Below are positions 15,354 to 22,937 of a DNA stretch of 24,054 nt, piece after piece; within the stretch, counting starts at the first letter, position 1, and every line of letters starts with the position of its first letter. Both the position numbers and the translations under genes were made by a program. Source of the DNA: Pseudomonadota bacterium (GTDB lineage Bacteria; Pseudomonadota; Gammaproteobacteria; Pseudomonadales; Pseudomonadaceae); contig JAEWGL010000048.1 of the NCBI GenBank assembly GCA_023388335.1, forward strand, positions 1 through 24,054, read 5' to 3'. The notes beneath the pieces were generated by a model. That model was not told where the DNA came from, searched no databases, and saw only the letters and a list, made by a program, of their open reading frames with translations.

Positions 15354-15755
15354 ATGCTCACCAAAGCCGTACTCAGCCTGAGCGATGCCCAGCGGATCCT
15401 GCACGCCGCGCGTGCGGAGGCCGACGCCAATCACTGGAACGTGGCGATCGCCGTGGTCGATGACGGCGGCCATCCGCTCGCCCTGGAGCGCCTGGATGGC
15501 TGCGCGCCGATCGGCGCCTACATCGCCACGGAGAAGGCCCGCACCGCCGCGCTGGGACGCCGCGAGTCGAAGGGCTACGAAGACATGGTCAACGGCGGGC
15601 GCAATGCCTTTCTCTCGGCGCCGCTGCTGACCTCCCTGGAAGGCGGCGTACCGGTGCTGGTCGACGGACAGGTGGTAGGCGCCGTCGGCGTCTCCGGCGT
15701 CAAGGCCGAGCAGGATGCGCAGATCGCCCACGCAGGCGCCAAGAGCCTGGACTGA
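15354..15755 (+). CDS. glcG: GlcG/HbpS-family protein
   Basis: A 133-residue protein of the GlcG (DUF336/HbpS-like) family, with NVAIAVVDDGGHPLALERLDG, the TEKARTAA segment and VVGAVGVSGV. The family fold binds small ligands such as heme or cobalamin in some members; the role in glycolate metabolism is not well defined. It starts 42 bases after glcF with a GAGGA ribosome site and precedes glcB by 15 bases, within the same operon. Confidence 0.92.
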   Translation: MLTKAVLSLSDAQRILHAARAEADANHWNVAIAVVDDGGHPLALERLDGCAPIGAYIATEKARTAALGRRESKGYEDMVNGGRNAFLSAPLLTSLEGGVPVLVDGQVVGAVGVSGVKAEQDAQIAHAGAKSLD

Positions 15756-15770
15756 ATTCAACGGAGAACG

Positions 15771-17954
15771 ATGATGACTGAACGTACTGCCCGTCACCGT
15801 CTGCAGGTGGCCACCGAGCTCGCGGCATTCCTCGACGATGAGGCGCTGCCCGGCAGTGGCCTGGACCCGGCCGCCTTCTGGCAGGGCCTGGACACCCTGG
15901 TCCATGACCTGGCGCCGAAGAACCGGGCCTTGCTGGCCGAGCGGGAGCGCCTGCAGGTCGAACTGGATGGCTGGCACCGCGCCCATCCCGGCCCTGTGCG
16001 CGATCTGCCGGCCTACCGTCGCTTCCTCGAAGGCATTGGCTACCTGGTACCGTCGCCAGGTGCGGTCAAGGTGAGCACCGTCAACGTGGACCCCGAGCTT
16101 GCCGAGCAGGCCGGCCCGCAGTTGGTGGTGCCGATGTCCAACCCGCGCTACGCCCTCAACGCCGCCAATGCGCGCTGGGGCTCATTGTACGATGCGCTCT
16201 ATGGCACCGATGCCATCAGCGAGGAGGGCGGTGCCGAGAAGGGCAGCGCCTACAATCCGGTGCGCGGCGAACGGGTGATCGCCTTCGCCCGTGCCGTACT
16301 TGACCAGGCCGCGCCGCTGGCCGCAGGCTCGCATGCCGACGCCACTGGCTACCAGGTGCGCGACGGCCACCTGGTGGTACTGCTGCAAGACGGTGAGGCC
16401 GGCCTGGCACAGCCTGAACGGTTCCTGGGCTACCAGGGCTCGGCCGATGCGCCGAACGCCGTGCTGCTGATCAACAATGGCCTGCACCTGGAGATCCAGA
16501 TCGACCGCAGCCACCCCATTGGCAAGACCGACGCCGCCGGGGTCAAGGACCTGCTGGTGGAGGCGGCGCTGAGTGCCATCATGGACTGCGAGGATTCGGT
16601 CGCTGCCGTCGATGCGGCCGACAAGGTGCAGGTCTACCGCAATTGGCTGGGATTGATGAAGGGTGACCTCACCGAGACGGTCAGCAAGGGCGGTGGCAGC
16701 TTCATCCGTCGCCTGAATCCCGATCGCCACTACACGGCCGCCAATGGCGGCGAGCTGACCCTGCCCGGGCGCTCGCTGATGTTCGTGCGCAACGTCGGCC
16801 ACTTGATGAGCAACCCGGCGATCGTCGACGGTGAAGGCTTCGAGATTCCTGAAGGCATCCTCGACGCCGTGGTCACCACGCTGGCTTCGGTACGCGACCT
16901 CAAGTCGCGGCGCAACTCGCGGCGCGGCTCGATCTACATCGTCAAGCCGAAGATGCATGGCCCGGCCGAAGTGGCGTTTGCCGACGAGTTGTTCGGCCGC
17001 GTCGAGGACCTGCTCGGCCTGGCGCGCTACACCCTGAAGATGGGCATCATGGACGAGGAACGGCGCACCAGCGTCAACCTGCAGGCCTGTATTGCCGCCG
17101 CCTCGGCGCGGGTGGCCTTCATCAATACCGGTTTCCTCGACCGCACCGGCGACGAGATCCACACGGCCATGGAAGCCGGCCCTATGCTGCGCAAGGGCGA
17201 CATGAAGTCGACCGCCTGGATCCAGGCCTACGAGCGCAACAACGTGCTGACCGGCCTGGCCTGTGGCCTGCGAGGCCGCGCCCAGATCGGCAAGGGCATG
17301 TGGGCCATGCCCGACCTGATGGCGGCCATGCTCGAACAGAAGATCGCCCATCCCCGTGCCGGCGCCAACACCGCCTGGGTACCATCGCCCACCGCCGCCA
17401 CGCTGCATGCCTGGCATTATCATCAGGTAGACGTGCAGGCGGTGCAGCGCGAGCTGGAACAGGTCGTCCAGGCAACGGTCCGCGATGAGCTGCTGCAGGG
17501 CCTGCTGACCGTGCCCGTGGCCGAGCAGGCCAACTGGAGTGCCGAAGCAATTGGTGAGGAACTCGAGAACAACGCCCAGGGCCTGCTGGGCTACGTAGTG
17601 CGCTGGGTGGAGCAGGGCGTCGGTTGCTCGAAGGTGCCGGACATCCATGACGTCGGTCTGATGGAAGACCGTGCCACCCTGCGCATTTCCAGCCAGCACC
17701 TGGCCAACTGGCTACGCCATGGCGTGGTCAGCGAGGCTCAGGTGCTGGAGACCCTTCAGCGCATGGCACGGGTTGTCGACCAGCAGAACGCCGGTGACGC
17801 CAGCTACCGGCCGATGGCTCCGGACTTCGACGCGTCCCTTGCATTCCAGGCGGCATGTGCCTTGGTCTTCGAGGGCCGCGCGCAGCCGGCCGGGTACACC
17901 GAGCCGTTGTTGCACCGGTTCCGCTTGATGTTCAAACAGCGGGAAGGCCAGTAG
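15771..17954 (+). CDS. glcB: Malate synthase G
   Basis: A 727-residue malate synthase of the large G type (E. coli 723 aa). It condenses glyoxylate with acetyl-CoA to malate, removing the product of GlcDEF. The catalytic base equivalent to E. coli Asp631 lies in GLMEDRATLRIS (residue 632 or 633, depending on which of two adjacent ATGs is used). The substrate-binding region includes RSLMFVRNVGHLM and MKMGIMDEER-like TLKMGIMDEERRTS. Two consecutive ATGs (15771, 15774) follow GGAGAACG, and either could be used. It is the last gene of the operon; no glycolate permease gene follows. Confidence 0.96.
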   Translation: MMTERTARHRLQVATELAAFLDDEALPGSGLDPAAFWQGLDTLVHDLAPKNRALLAERERLQVELDGWHRAHPGPVRDLPAYRRFLEGIGYLVPSPGAVKVSTVNVDPELAEQAGPQLVVPMSNPRYALNAANARWGSLYDALYGTDAISEEGGAEKGSAYNPVRGERVIAFARAVLDQAAPLAAGSHADATGYQVRDGHLVVLLQDGEAGLAQPERFLGYQGSADAPNAVLLINNGLHLEIQIDRSHPIGKTDAAGVKDLLVEAALSAIMDCEDSVAAVDAADKVQVYRNWLGLMKGDLTETVSKGGGSFIRRLNPDRHYTAANGGELTLPGRSLMFVRNVGHLMSNPAIVDGEGFEIPEGILDAVVTTLASVRDLKSRRNSRRGSIYIVKPKMHGPAEVAFADELFGRVEDLLGLARYTLKMGIMDEERRTSVNLQACIAAASARVAFINTGFLDRTGDEIHTAMEAGPMLRKGDMKSTAWIQAYERNNVLTGLACGLRGRAQIGKGMWAMPDLMAAMLEQKIAHPRAGANTAWVPSPTAATLHAWHYHQVDVQAVQRELEQVVQATVRDELLQGLLTVPVAEQANWSAEAIGEELENNAQGLLGYVVRWVEQGVGCSKVPDIHDVGLMEDRATLRISSQHLANWLRHGVVSEAQVLETLQRMARVVDQQNAGDASYRPMAPDFDASLAFQAACALVFEGRAQPAGYTEPLLHRFRLMFKQREGQ

Positions 17955-17964
17955 CGGGGCGTTA

Positions 17965-17995
17965 GGATGCGGGGCACACCGGTGCTCACGCATCC
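17965..17995. terminator. Hairpin between convergent glcB and DUF1810 genes
   Basis: GGATGCG (17965-17971) pairs with CGCATCC (17989-17995), and GCAC/GTGC forms an inner stem around ACCG. It lies just after glcB and overlaps the last codons of the convergent gene. Neither strand shows a T-run, so this is only a possible bidirectional terminator. Confidence 0.4.
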
Positions 17996-18420
17996 AGCAA
18001 CAGCGCAGCGCTCCTGGCGTCCGGCTCGCCCTCGAAGAACTGGTCGAGGGCCTGCTGGAAGACAGATTCGCCCGGCCGCAGACTGGCAAACAACGTCAGG
18101 GAAGAACGCAACTTCAGGTCATCCGGATGACCCAGTATCTGCAAGGCGCTCTTGCCGGTGTGCTGTAGGAGGGTGGCAACACACTCCTCCAGCCGCTGCC
18201 CCAGCACCTCATGCTGCAGATAAGCCTCTGCCTCGGCCGCGCCGGTGATGGCGTATCGCTTGGCCATGGCGCTGTGGCCCAGACCCTGCAATTGGGGAAA
18301 GACAAACCACATCCAGTGGCTGCGCTTGGCGCCGGCGCGTAGCTCCTGCATCACCTGATCGAACACCGGCGCCTGCGCCTCGATGAAGCGCTGCAAGTCA
18401 AACGGGTCCGCTTTGCTCAT
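17986..18420 (-). CDS. DUF1810 family protein
   Basis: A 144-residue protein recognised as DUF1810 from KRSHWMWFVFPQLQGLGHSAMAKRYAI and the SALQILGHPDDLKLRSSLTLF stretch. The biochemical role of the family is not established. There is no signal peptide or membrane segment, so it is cytosolic. Its ATG overlaps the stop of the upstream YdcH-like gene by 4 bases (ATGA), so the two are translationally coupled. The 3' end meets glcB head-on with only about 30 bases between stop codons. Confidence 0.88.
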   Translation of the reverse strand: MSKADPFDLQRFIEAQAPVFDQVMQELRAGAKRSHWMWFVFPQLQGLGHSAMAKRYAITGAAEAEAYLQHEVLGQRLEECVATLLQHTGKSALQILGHPDDLKLRSSLTLFASLRPGESVFQQALDQFFEGEPDARSAALLLDA

Positions 18421-18680
18421 GACTTGCCGCCTGCCTTGCTGCTGCCCTTGTCCAGCTGCAGTTCGATACGGTACTTGGTCGCCAGGCGGCGCTCTTTCAG
18501 GCTGCGCAAGTCCTCATCCTCGAAGTTGCCCGCCGAGATCGATTCCGCCGCCAGTATCTGATTGTCGATGTCCACGTACTCGTCGAGCAGGCGGTCGAGT
18601 TCGGGGTCCTGCTGACGCCGCTGCTGGACGATTTCGCGTGGGTAATGCAGATCCTGGTAAAGATCATGGGAAACAGGCAT
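18417..18680 (-). CDS. YdcH/DUF465-family small protein
   Basis: An 87-residue, highly charged helical protein. Family features are the start MPVSHDLYQDL, a coiled-coil like LDEYVDIDNQI segment, and the basic LKERRLATKYRIEL near the end. I chose the ATG at 18680 because GGAGAG stands before it; the same frame is open much further upstream, but only as antisense of the tenA genes. The function is unknown. It forms a two-gene operon with DUF1810. Confidence 0.85.
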   Translation of the reverse strand: MPVSHDLYQDLHYPREIVQQRRQQDPELDRLLDEYVDIDNQILAAESISAGNFEDEDLRSLKERRLATKYRIELQLDKGSSKAGGKS

Positions 18681-18889
18681 GGCGCTCTCCTTGAGACGCT
18701 GTTGATGAATACACCTGTTTAGAGCGGTGCCCGGCGCACCTGTTGGGATAAAACAGCCAATGGATCGACGGACGGTCTGGACAGCGCGGCGGGTCGTTTG
18801 TCCTCCGCGGGTATCGTGGGTTCGCTGGTCAACCAGGCGGCACAGCCTGTGCAGATGACAACCATCTCCACGTGATGTATACATGGCCT
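18681..18889. other. Gene-free spacer upstream of the TPP riboswitch
   Basis: This holds the promoter of the ydcH-like operon on the minus strand and that of the riboswitch transcript on the plus strand. I see no gene. A TGTATA at 18876-18881 could be a -10 element for the riboswitch RNA, but no convincing -35 accompanies it. Confidence 0.4.
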
Positions 18890-18891
18890 GT

Positions 18892-18988
18892 ACCAAGGGG
18901 AGCCCGGCAAGGGGCTGAGATACCGCTGGCCGATGGCAGCGCGGTGACCCTTCGAACCTGATCCGGATCATGCCGGCGAAGGGATGGG
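18892..18988 (+). promoter_or_regulatory. TPP riboswitch (THI element)
   Basis: The conserved parts of the thiamine pyrophosphate aptamer are all present in order. GGGGAGCC begins at 18897. GGCTGAGATACC at 18913-18924 is the pyrimidine-binding part. ACCCTTCGAACCTGATC runs through 18948-18963. GGATCATGCCGGCGAAGGGA is the pyrophosphate-binding end. A spacer with GGCCTC-ACTGC-GAGGCC (19011-19027) lies between it and the ribosome site of the first tenA gene. When TPP binds, expression should be shut off, in Gram-negatives usually by hiding the ribosome site. Confidence 0.96.
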
Positions 18989-19010
18989 ATAACGAACCTG
19001 CCTTTTTGCC

Positions 19011-19027
19011 GGCCTCACTGCGAGGCC
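19011..19027 (+). promoter_or_regulatory. Hairpin in the riboswitch expression platform
   Basis: GGCCTC and GAGGCC form a 6-bp stem with an ACTGC loop between the aptamer and the tenA start. No T-run follows directly, so it is more likely part of a switching structure than a terminator. Which strand it pairs with in the two states cannot be settled by eye. Confidence 0.4.
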
Positions 19028-19079
19028 ACGCCATGCCCCTGTCAATGGTCTCGCTGTCACCCTCACAGAGGACAGCACC

Positions 19080-19727
19080 ATGACCGAACGCTTTACCGAA
19101 ACCCTGCGCCGCGAGAGCGAACCGACCTGGTCGGCGGCTGTCGGGCACCGCTTCGTTACCCAGTTGTTCGATGGCAGCGTGCCGGACGCTGTGATGGTGC
19201 GCTACCTGGTGCAGGACCATCGCTTTCTCGACAGTTTCCTGATCCTGCTCGGCGCGGCCATCGCCACCGCCGATACCTTCGAGGCGCGCCTGCGCCTGGG
19301 GCGCTTCGCCGGGATGATCTCGGGCGAGGAAAACACTTATTTCCTCCGTGCCTTCGAGACCCTGGGCGTGAGCGAAGCGCAGCGCAGCGAACCCCAGGAC
19401 ACGGTACCTACCGCTGGCTTCAAGGCGATCATGCGCGAAGCCGCGGCCAGCCGTTCCTACGCCGCTGCGCTGGCGGTGCTCACGGTCGCCGAAGGGTTGT
19501 ACCTGGACTGGGCGAGCAAGGCGCCGCAGCCCCTGCCGGAAAGTTTCGTGCATGCCGAGTGGATCACCCTGCACGACAATCCTGTCTTCCGCGAATTCGT
19601 CGCTTTCCTGCGTGCCGAACTCGACCGCGTCGGCCCGAAGGAGGCGGCAATCAGCACCGATTTCTTCCTGCGCACGGTGGAGTTGGAGCATGCGTTTTTC
19701 GATGCCATCTATGAAGGAGGGGCGTGA
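19080..19727 (+). CDS. TenA-family protein lacking the active-site Cys (TenA_E type)
   Basis: A 215-residue TenA-fold protein. The Asp of the pyrimidine pocket is kept (Asp46 in VQDHRFLDSF). At the place of the catalytic Cys of thiaminase II there is Glu138 in VAEGLYLDWA, which defines the TenA_E subgroup. Late Glu residues (RTVELEHAFFD, 201/203) match the second catalytic position. Plant TenA_E proteins have been reported to act on formylamino- and aminopyrimidine breakdown products of thiamine. The start at 19080 follows AGAGGAC. It is controlled by the TPP riboswitch and followed after 3 bases by the second tenA gene. It is often mis-annotated as a transcription regulator. Confidence 0.88.
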   Translation: MTERFTETLRRESEPTWSAAVGHRFVTQLFDGSVPDAVMVRYLVQDHRFLDSFLILLGAAIATADTFEARLRLGRFAGMISGEENTYFLRAFETLGVSEAQRSEPQDTVPTAGFKAIMREAAASRSYAAALAVLTVAEGLYLDWASKAPQPLPESFVHAEWITLHDNPVFREFVAFLRAELDRVGPKEAAISTDFFLRTVELEHAFFDAIYEGGA

Positions 19728-19730
19728 GCG

Positions 19731-20387
19731 ATGGATATCTTCGATCGCCTGAAGGCCGCCGCCGCGCCACAATGGGCCAGCTACGTCGATCACCGCTTCG
19801 TGCGCCAGATGGGCGATGGCAGCCTGGCCGAAGACGCCTTTCGCACCTACCTGGTCCAGGACTACCTTTTCCTGATCCAGTTCGCCCGGGCTTGGGCGCT
19901 GGCGGCGTACAAGAGCCGGCTTCCCTCCGACATCCGCGCCGCACAGGCGGGGCTGGCGGCGATCCTCGACGAGACCGAGCTGCACCTGCGCCTGTGCGCC
20001 CGCTGGGGGCTTTCCCAGGCCGACATCGAGGCGGCGCCGGAGCATCAGGCGACGGTGGCCTACACCCGTTACGTGCTCGACTGCGGCGCGGCGGGCGACC
20101 TGCTCGACCTGCATGTGGCACTGGCGCCGTGCGTGATCGGCTATGCCGAGATCGGCCGGAACCTGTCGACCGGCGTTGACCTGGCCGAGCATCCCTATCG
20201 CGAATGGATCGGCGAGTACGCCGGTGACGCTTACCAGGCTGTGGCCGAGGCAGCACGCAAGCATCTGGATGAGCTGGCGGCACGCAGCATGACCGAGCAA
20301 CGGTTCGTCGAGCTCGCAGGGATCTTCGCGCAAGCCTCCAAGCTGGAAGCGGATTTCTGGCAGATGGGGTTGGAAGGGCGGGGGTGA
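19731..20387 (+). CDS. tenA: TenA-family aminopyrimidine aminohydrolase (TenA_C type, thiaminase II)
   Basis: A 218-residue TenA protein with the full catalytic set of the Bacillus enzyme at nearly identical numbers: Asp44 (VQDYLF), Cys134 and Tyr138 (APCVIGYAEIG), Tyr163, and Glu206 (KLEADFW). It hydrolyses 4-amino-5-aminomethyl-2-methylpyrimidine to HMP for thiamine salvage, and can cleave thiamine slowly. It starts 3 bases after the stop of the TenA_E gene, so the two are co-translated from one riboswitch-controlled mRNA. No HMP kinase or transporter gene follows in this window. Confidence 0.9.
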   Translation: MDIFDRLKAAAAPQWASYVDHRFVRQMGDGSLAEDAFRTYLVQDYLFLIQFARAWALAAYKSRLPSDIRAAQAGLAAILDETELHLRLCARWGLSQADIEAAPEHQATVAYTRYVLDCGAAGDLLDLHVALAPCVIGYAEIGRNLSTGVDLAEHPYREWIGEYAGDAYQAVAEAARKHLDELAARSMTEQRFVELAGIFAQASKLEADFWQMGLEGRG

Positions 20388-20821
20388 GCTGAGTTGCGCC
20401 ACGGCTTGCACGGTTACACTGGTATTGCGCAAGACCTACCGGGGGGCGTGTGGCCGGAGTACCGCATTTGCTGGCAAGCCACACAGATACGGCGCTGGAT
20501 TTGGGGTTGCGCCGACCTGTGGGAACGGCCTCGTGCCGGGACGCCGGACCGCGCGAAAGGGCCGCAAAGCGGCCCCAAAATCGCAAGACCAACACAGCAA
20601 TACAAGACTGCAACGCGTGTACCCGTCTCCAATCGCACGGTCCGAGATACCTGCGTACCGGCGAGGGCTGCGCCCCCGTTTCGCGACACGAGGCCGCTCC
20701 ACAGGACGGCGCAATCCAGATTCAGCGCCGTGTCTGTGAAAGCTGGTTTGCCATCGCGGGCAGGCCCTTCAGGCTTAGCAGTGAGATTTGACAACGTATT
20801 GACTCGAGGGCATGTCCTCAG
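20388..20821. repeat. Gene-free spacer with REP-like repeats at the border of the bacteriocin module
   Basis: An inverted REP-like pair is present: GTGGGAACGGCCTCGTGCCG at 20520-20539, and TCGCGACACGAGGCCGCTCC at 20681-20700, its diverged reverse complement. Bases 20522-20556 repeat 125-159 with one mismatch. GGGCCGC-AAA-GCGGCCC (20559-20575) is a perfect 7-bp hairpin that could end the tenA transcript. From about 20760 the base composition drops toward AT, marking the edge of the next module. No gene is seen. Confidence 0.75.
20559..20575 (+). terminator. Possible terminator hairpin after the tenA genes
   Basis: A perfect GGGCCGC/GCGGCCC stem with an AAA loop, about 170 bases after the second tenA stop. 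It is followed on the plus strand by CAAAAT rather than T's, so it may be a repeat element that only weakly terminates. Confidence 0.35.
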
Positions 20822-21103
20822 TCATGACTGCTTTTCAAAGGTATACTTTTTTTCAGTCATGAACTGCGGCTCTTTCCATTGGGGCCCTCTGAATATATTG
20901 CAATTATCACTAGTAATTAGCCCTTCGTCGACCATCTGTCGAATGACTTTCATTAGTCCTAAGTTGTCCCCAACGTGAACCCATTTATTCCTTTGGTATA
21001 GTCGATCAACTTGTGGTAGGGAGATTCCACTGCTTTTTCTGGCAATAAAAAGAAGAGCGTCTCTTGGGTTTTCGTTTTGAACTACATCATTGATTGTATT
21101 CAT
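20822..21103 (-). CDS. Putative bacteriocin immunity protein, 93 aa
   Basis: A 93-residue protein, probably a small winged-helix-like fold (LMKVIRQMVDEGLITSDN, then KEPQFMTEKKYTF). I do not recognise a named family. The ATG overlaps the stop of the toxin C-terminal frame by 4 bases (ATGA), and the gene lies directly downstream of the toxin: the standard position of the cognate immunity gene of an S-type bacteriocin. It should bind and block the toxin domain in the producing cell's cytoplasm. Its frame is intact although the toxin gene is broken, which would fit retention for protection. It is AT-richer than its chromosomal neighbours. Confidence 0.7.
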   Translation of the reverse strand: MNTINDVVQNENPRDALLFIARKSSGISLPQVDRLYQRNKWVHVGDNLGLMKVIRQMVDEGLITSDNCNIFRGPQWKEPQFMTEKKYTFEKQS

Positions 21104-21338
21104 AGCTGTTCCCGCTCCATTTGCTTGTCGTCGGCTTCAATGGCATCTTGCGTATAAAATAAGTCGAATGCATCTGCGAATTTGTAATCTTCGAGAGTGG
21201 CGGTATGTGTGTTATTCCAGTCCGGGCCGTTTTCGTCTATAAAACCATCGGGGATACCTAATGCTCGAAACCGCTCGAGCTCGCGAAGTTCATGTGTGTA
21301 GAATCGCCTATCTACGTCTGTCAGGAGAAGCTCTCCTC
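21100..21338 (-). CDS. C-terminal toxin fragment in a shifted frame
   Basis: Read on the minus strand from the GAGGAGAG run at 21338-21331, the frame gives LLLTDVDRRFYTHELREL, then ERFRALGIPDG, a WNNTHTATLEDYKF motif, and ends MEREQL at 21100. There is no start codon, so it can only be translated as a continuation of the central fragment, after a one-base shift back or with a two-base deletion in the GAG run. The overlap of its stop with the immunity start (ATGA) supports it. THEL and NNTH hold conserved-looking His/Glu/Asn residues that could form a nuclease-type metal site, but the toxin class is not identified. Confidence 0.65.
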
Positions 21339-22937
21339 GAGATATTTTTCCAGTCGTTCAATCATCATGTCATTGGCATCTGACGGTCTGAAGCGCGAGG
21401 TATGCAGTCTGACCAGATCAATCCCGGCTTGGGTGACTGCAGCGCTTGTCCAATCAAGCTTCAGGGTCGGCCCTCCGGCCTTTTCAGGGTTGTACAAACG
21501 ACCACTGTATTCTCCTCGCGTCGTAGCGCCTTCATAGGGGTTGCTGAATACTACGTAAATAGGCGGAAGACCGCTATCGGCCGGAAAACAATAGACACAG
21601 TCTCTGAAATCCAGCGGTTCTACGATCGGCAGCGCTTCAGGTTTTACAGCTACTGGAGTAAGGACTACCCCCGTGTAAGGTTGGGGGGAGGTGGGCTGCC
21701 CAGAGGTAGTCGTCGAGCTATCGCCAGGCTTCGTCGCCGGAAAGGTGAGGCGGATCGGCAGTGTATGTGTGGAGGAAGATATATAGCTGTTCGTAAGTGG
21801 GTCGAAGCTCACGGCGCGCGCGGGTACTTTCGAATCAACCATGCCGGAGGCCGGAGTGGCGACAAGTGTGTAGCCTTGACGGCTACCATGGACCCGATAG
21901 GGAAGCGAAATCTCGCCTTGTGCAGCAGCAATTTCGTTCAGTTCGGCCGGTAACTCGGGGAGGAGGTGGCCAAGCGGCATGCTCAATGTTGATTCTGGAT
22001 AAAGCTCCCCGTTCCCAAGCGTTGGAGAATAGAAGAGGGTACCTATGCCAACTCCCAGTGCACGGTCAACTACAATGCCAGTTGCCGCCTTTAGAGAATT
22101 CAAACCACCTTGAAATGCTGCCTCTAGTGTAAGGCCGGAAGCCGAAGCCACTGTTATTGCGCCAACAGCAGTTCCTAGCTGAATATTCGCACCATTGTTG
22201 AAAATTCTAAGCGTATGACCAGCCCCCTTTGCGTTAGCGGCGGCTTCGGCGGCTATGCGTTCGGCCTCGGCTTTGGCGGCGGCTTCGGCGGCGATGCGTT
22301 CGGCCTCGGCTTTGGCGGCGGCTTCGGCGGCGATGCGTGCGGCCTCAGCTGCGGCAACGGCTTCTGCAGCAATGCGTTCGGCCTCGGCTGTAGCAGCGGC
22401 TTCAGCAGCGACTCGATCACGGACTCGCTTTCGGATATCGTCAGGAGAAGCGTTGGGCACCCTCCCCAATATGAGTTGTTGAGGAGAAGCGTCGAAAGCC
22501 TTCATGTATAGAAAGTAAGCATCAAGGGCAAGCTGCGCACGAGTCCAGGCTGCGTTATAACTGGCTTCTAGTCTTTCCTTGAATGACGCATCGTCCAGAG
22601 TGGTGCTGCCATAGAGTGCCTCATAGCGAGCGACGTTGACTTCTGTGGTCTTTGAAAGTGGATCGTGACCAAGCAGGGCTTTGGCGAGAGTTTCCTGATT
22701 CATCGCTTGCTGATATTTCAACAAAAATAATTCATCAACCGCCTCTTTACGTCGTATTTCGATAGGTTTGGTACTCGCCTTTTGCGCTGCGCTCTGTTCA
22801 ATTTCAGCTTCAACGCCCGCTAACAAATTACTTGATTGGGGAAAGCGGGAGACTCGAGTTTGTTCCCTTAGTGCGTTGGCAACCTCAATAGGTCCTGGTG
22901 CGGCAGGCTTCGGAAGTTCAGGCTTGAAATCGGGCCA
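21321..22937 (-). CDS. Central fragment of the bacteriocin: coiled coil, Pyocin_S domain, start of toxin domain
   Basis: The longest open frame of the broken gene. It reads from a TAA at 22940-22938 to a TGA at 21323-21321. There is no ATG early in it; the first possible start is a TTG at 22826 (501 aa), without a good ribosome site, so it probably depends on the upstream fragment. An Ala/Glu/Arg repeat (AEAERIAAEAAAK) follows the helical start. Then comes a hydrophobic stretch and the Pyocin_S domain with FPADSGLPPIYVVF. The toxin part begins GEYSGRLYNPEKAGGP and breaks off after MIERLEKYLEE, where 3 out-of-frame residues precede the stop. Confidence 0.75.
   Translation of the reverse strand, partial: WPDFKPELPKPAAPGPIEVANALREQTRVSRFPQSSNLLAGVEAEIEQSAAQKASTKPIEIRRKEAVDELFLLKYQQAMNQETLAKALLGHDPLSKTTEVNVARYEALYGSTTLDDASFKERLEASYNAAWTRAQLALDAYFLYMKAFDASPQQLILGRVPNASPDDIRKRVRDRVAAEAAATAEAERIAAEAVAAAEAARIAAEAAAKAEAERIAAEAAAKAEAERIAAEAAANAKGAGHTLRIFNNGANIQLGTAVGAITVASASGLTLEAAFQGGLNSLKAATGIVVDRALGVGIGTLFYSPTLGNGELYPESTLSMPLGHLLPELPAELNEIAAAQGEISLPYRVHGSRQGYTLVATPASGMVDSKVPARAVSFDPLTNSYISSSTHTLPIRLTFPATKPGDSSTTTSGQPTSPQPYTGVVLTPVAVKPEALPIVEPLDFRDCVYCFPADSGLPPIYVVFSNPYEGATTRGEYSGRLYNPEKAGGPTLKLDWTSAAVTQAGIDLVRLHTSRFRPSDANDMMIERLEKYLEESFS
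22240..22395 (-). repeat. Tandem 39-bp repeats inside the bacteriocin gene
   Basis: Four consecutive 39-base units (22240-22278, 22279-22317, 22318-22356, 22357-22395) encode variants of AEAERIAAEAAAK, 13 residues each; the first two differ by one base. A partial fifth unit follows. The Ala/Glu/Arg pattern builds a long helix, as in the coiled coils of colicins and pyocins. Such repeats commonly vary in copy number between strains. Confidence 0.85.

Noticed and set aside
14174..15463. 429-codon plus-strand frame
   Set aside because: Out-of-frame reading of glcF; Arg/Gly/Ala-rich without motifs.
16182..17699. 505-codon minus-strand frame
   Set aside because: Antisense of glcB, which is a complete malate synthase G.
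18417..20432. 671-codon minus-strand frame
   Set aside because: Only its last 87 codons are a real gene (YdcH-like); the rest is antisense of the tenA genes and the riboswitch.
20394..20978. 194-codon plus-strand frame over the repeat-rich spacer
   Set aside because: Runs across REP-like repeats and opposes the immunity gene; no ribosome site or family features.
22240..22395. Regular repeats that could suggest a CRISPR array
   Set aside because: Units are directly adjacent with no unique spacers, and they code for a helical repeat in frame.
22215..22511. Gly/Phe-rich plus-strand frame resembling a glycine-rich protein
   Set aside because: It is the complement of the 39-bp Ala/Glu repeats of the bacteriocin.
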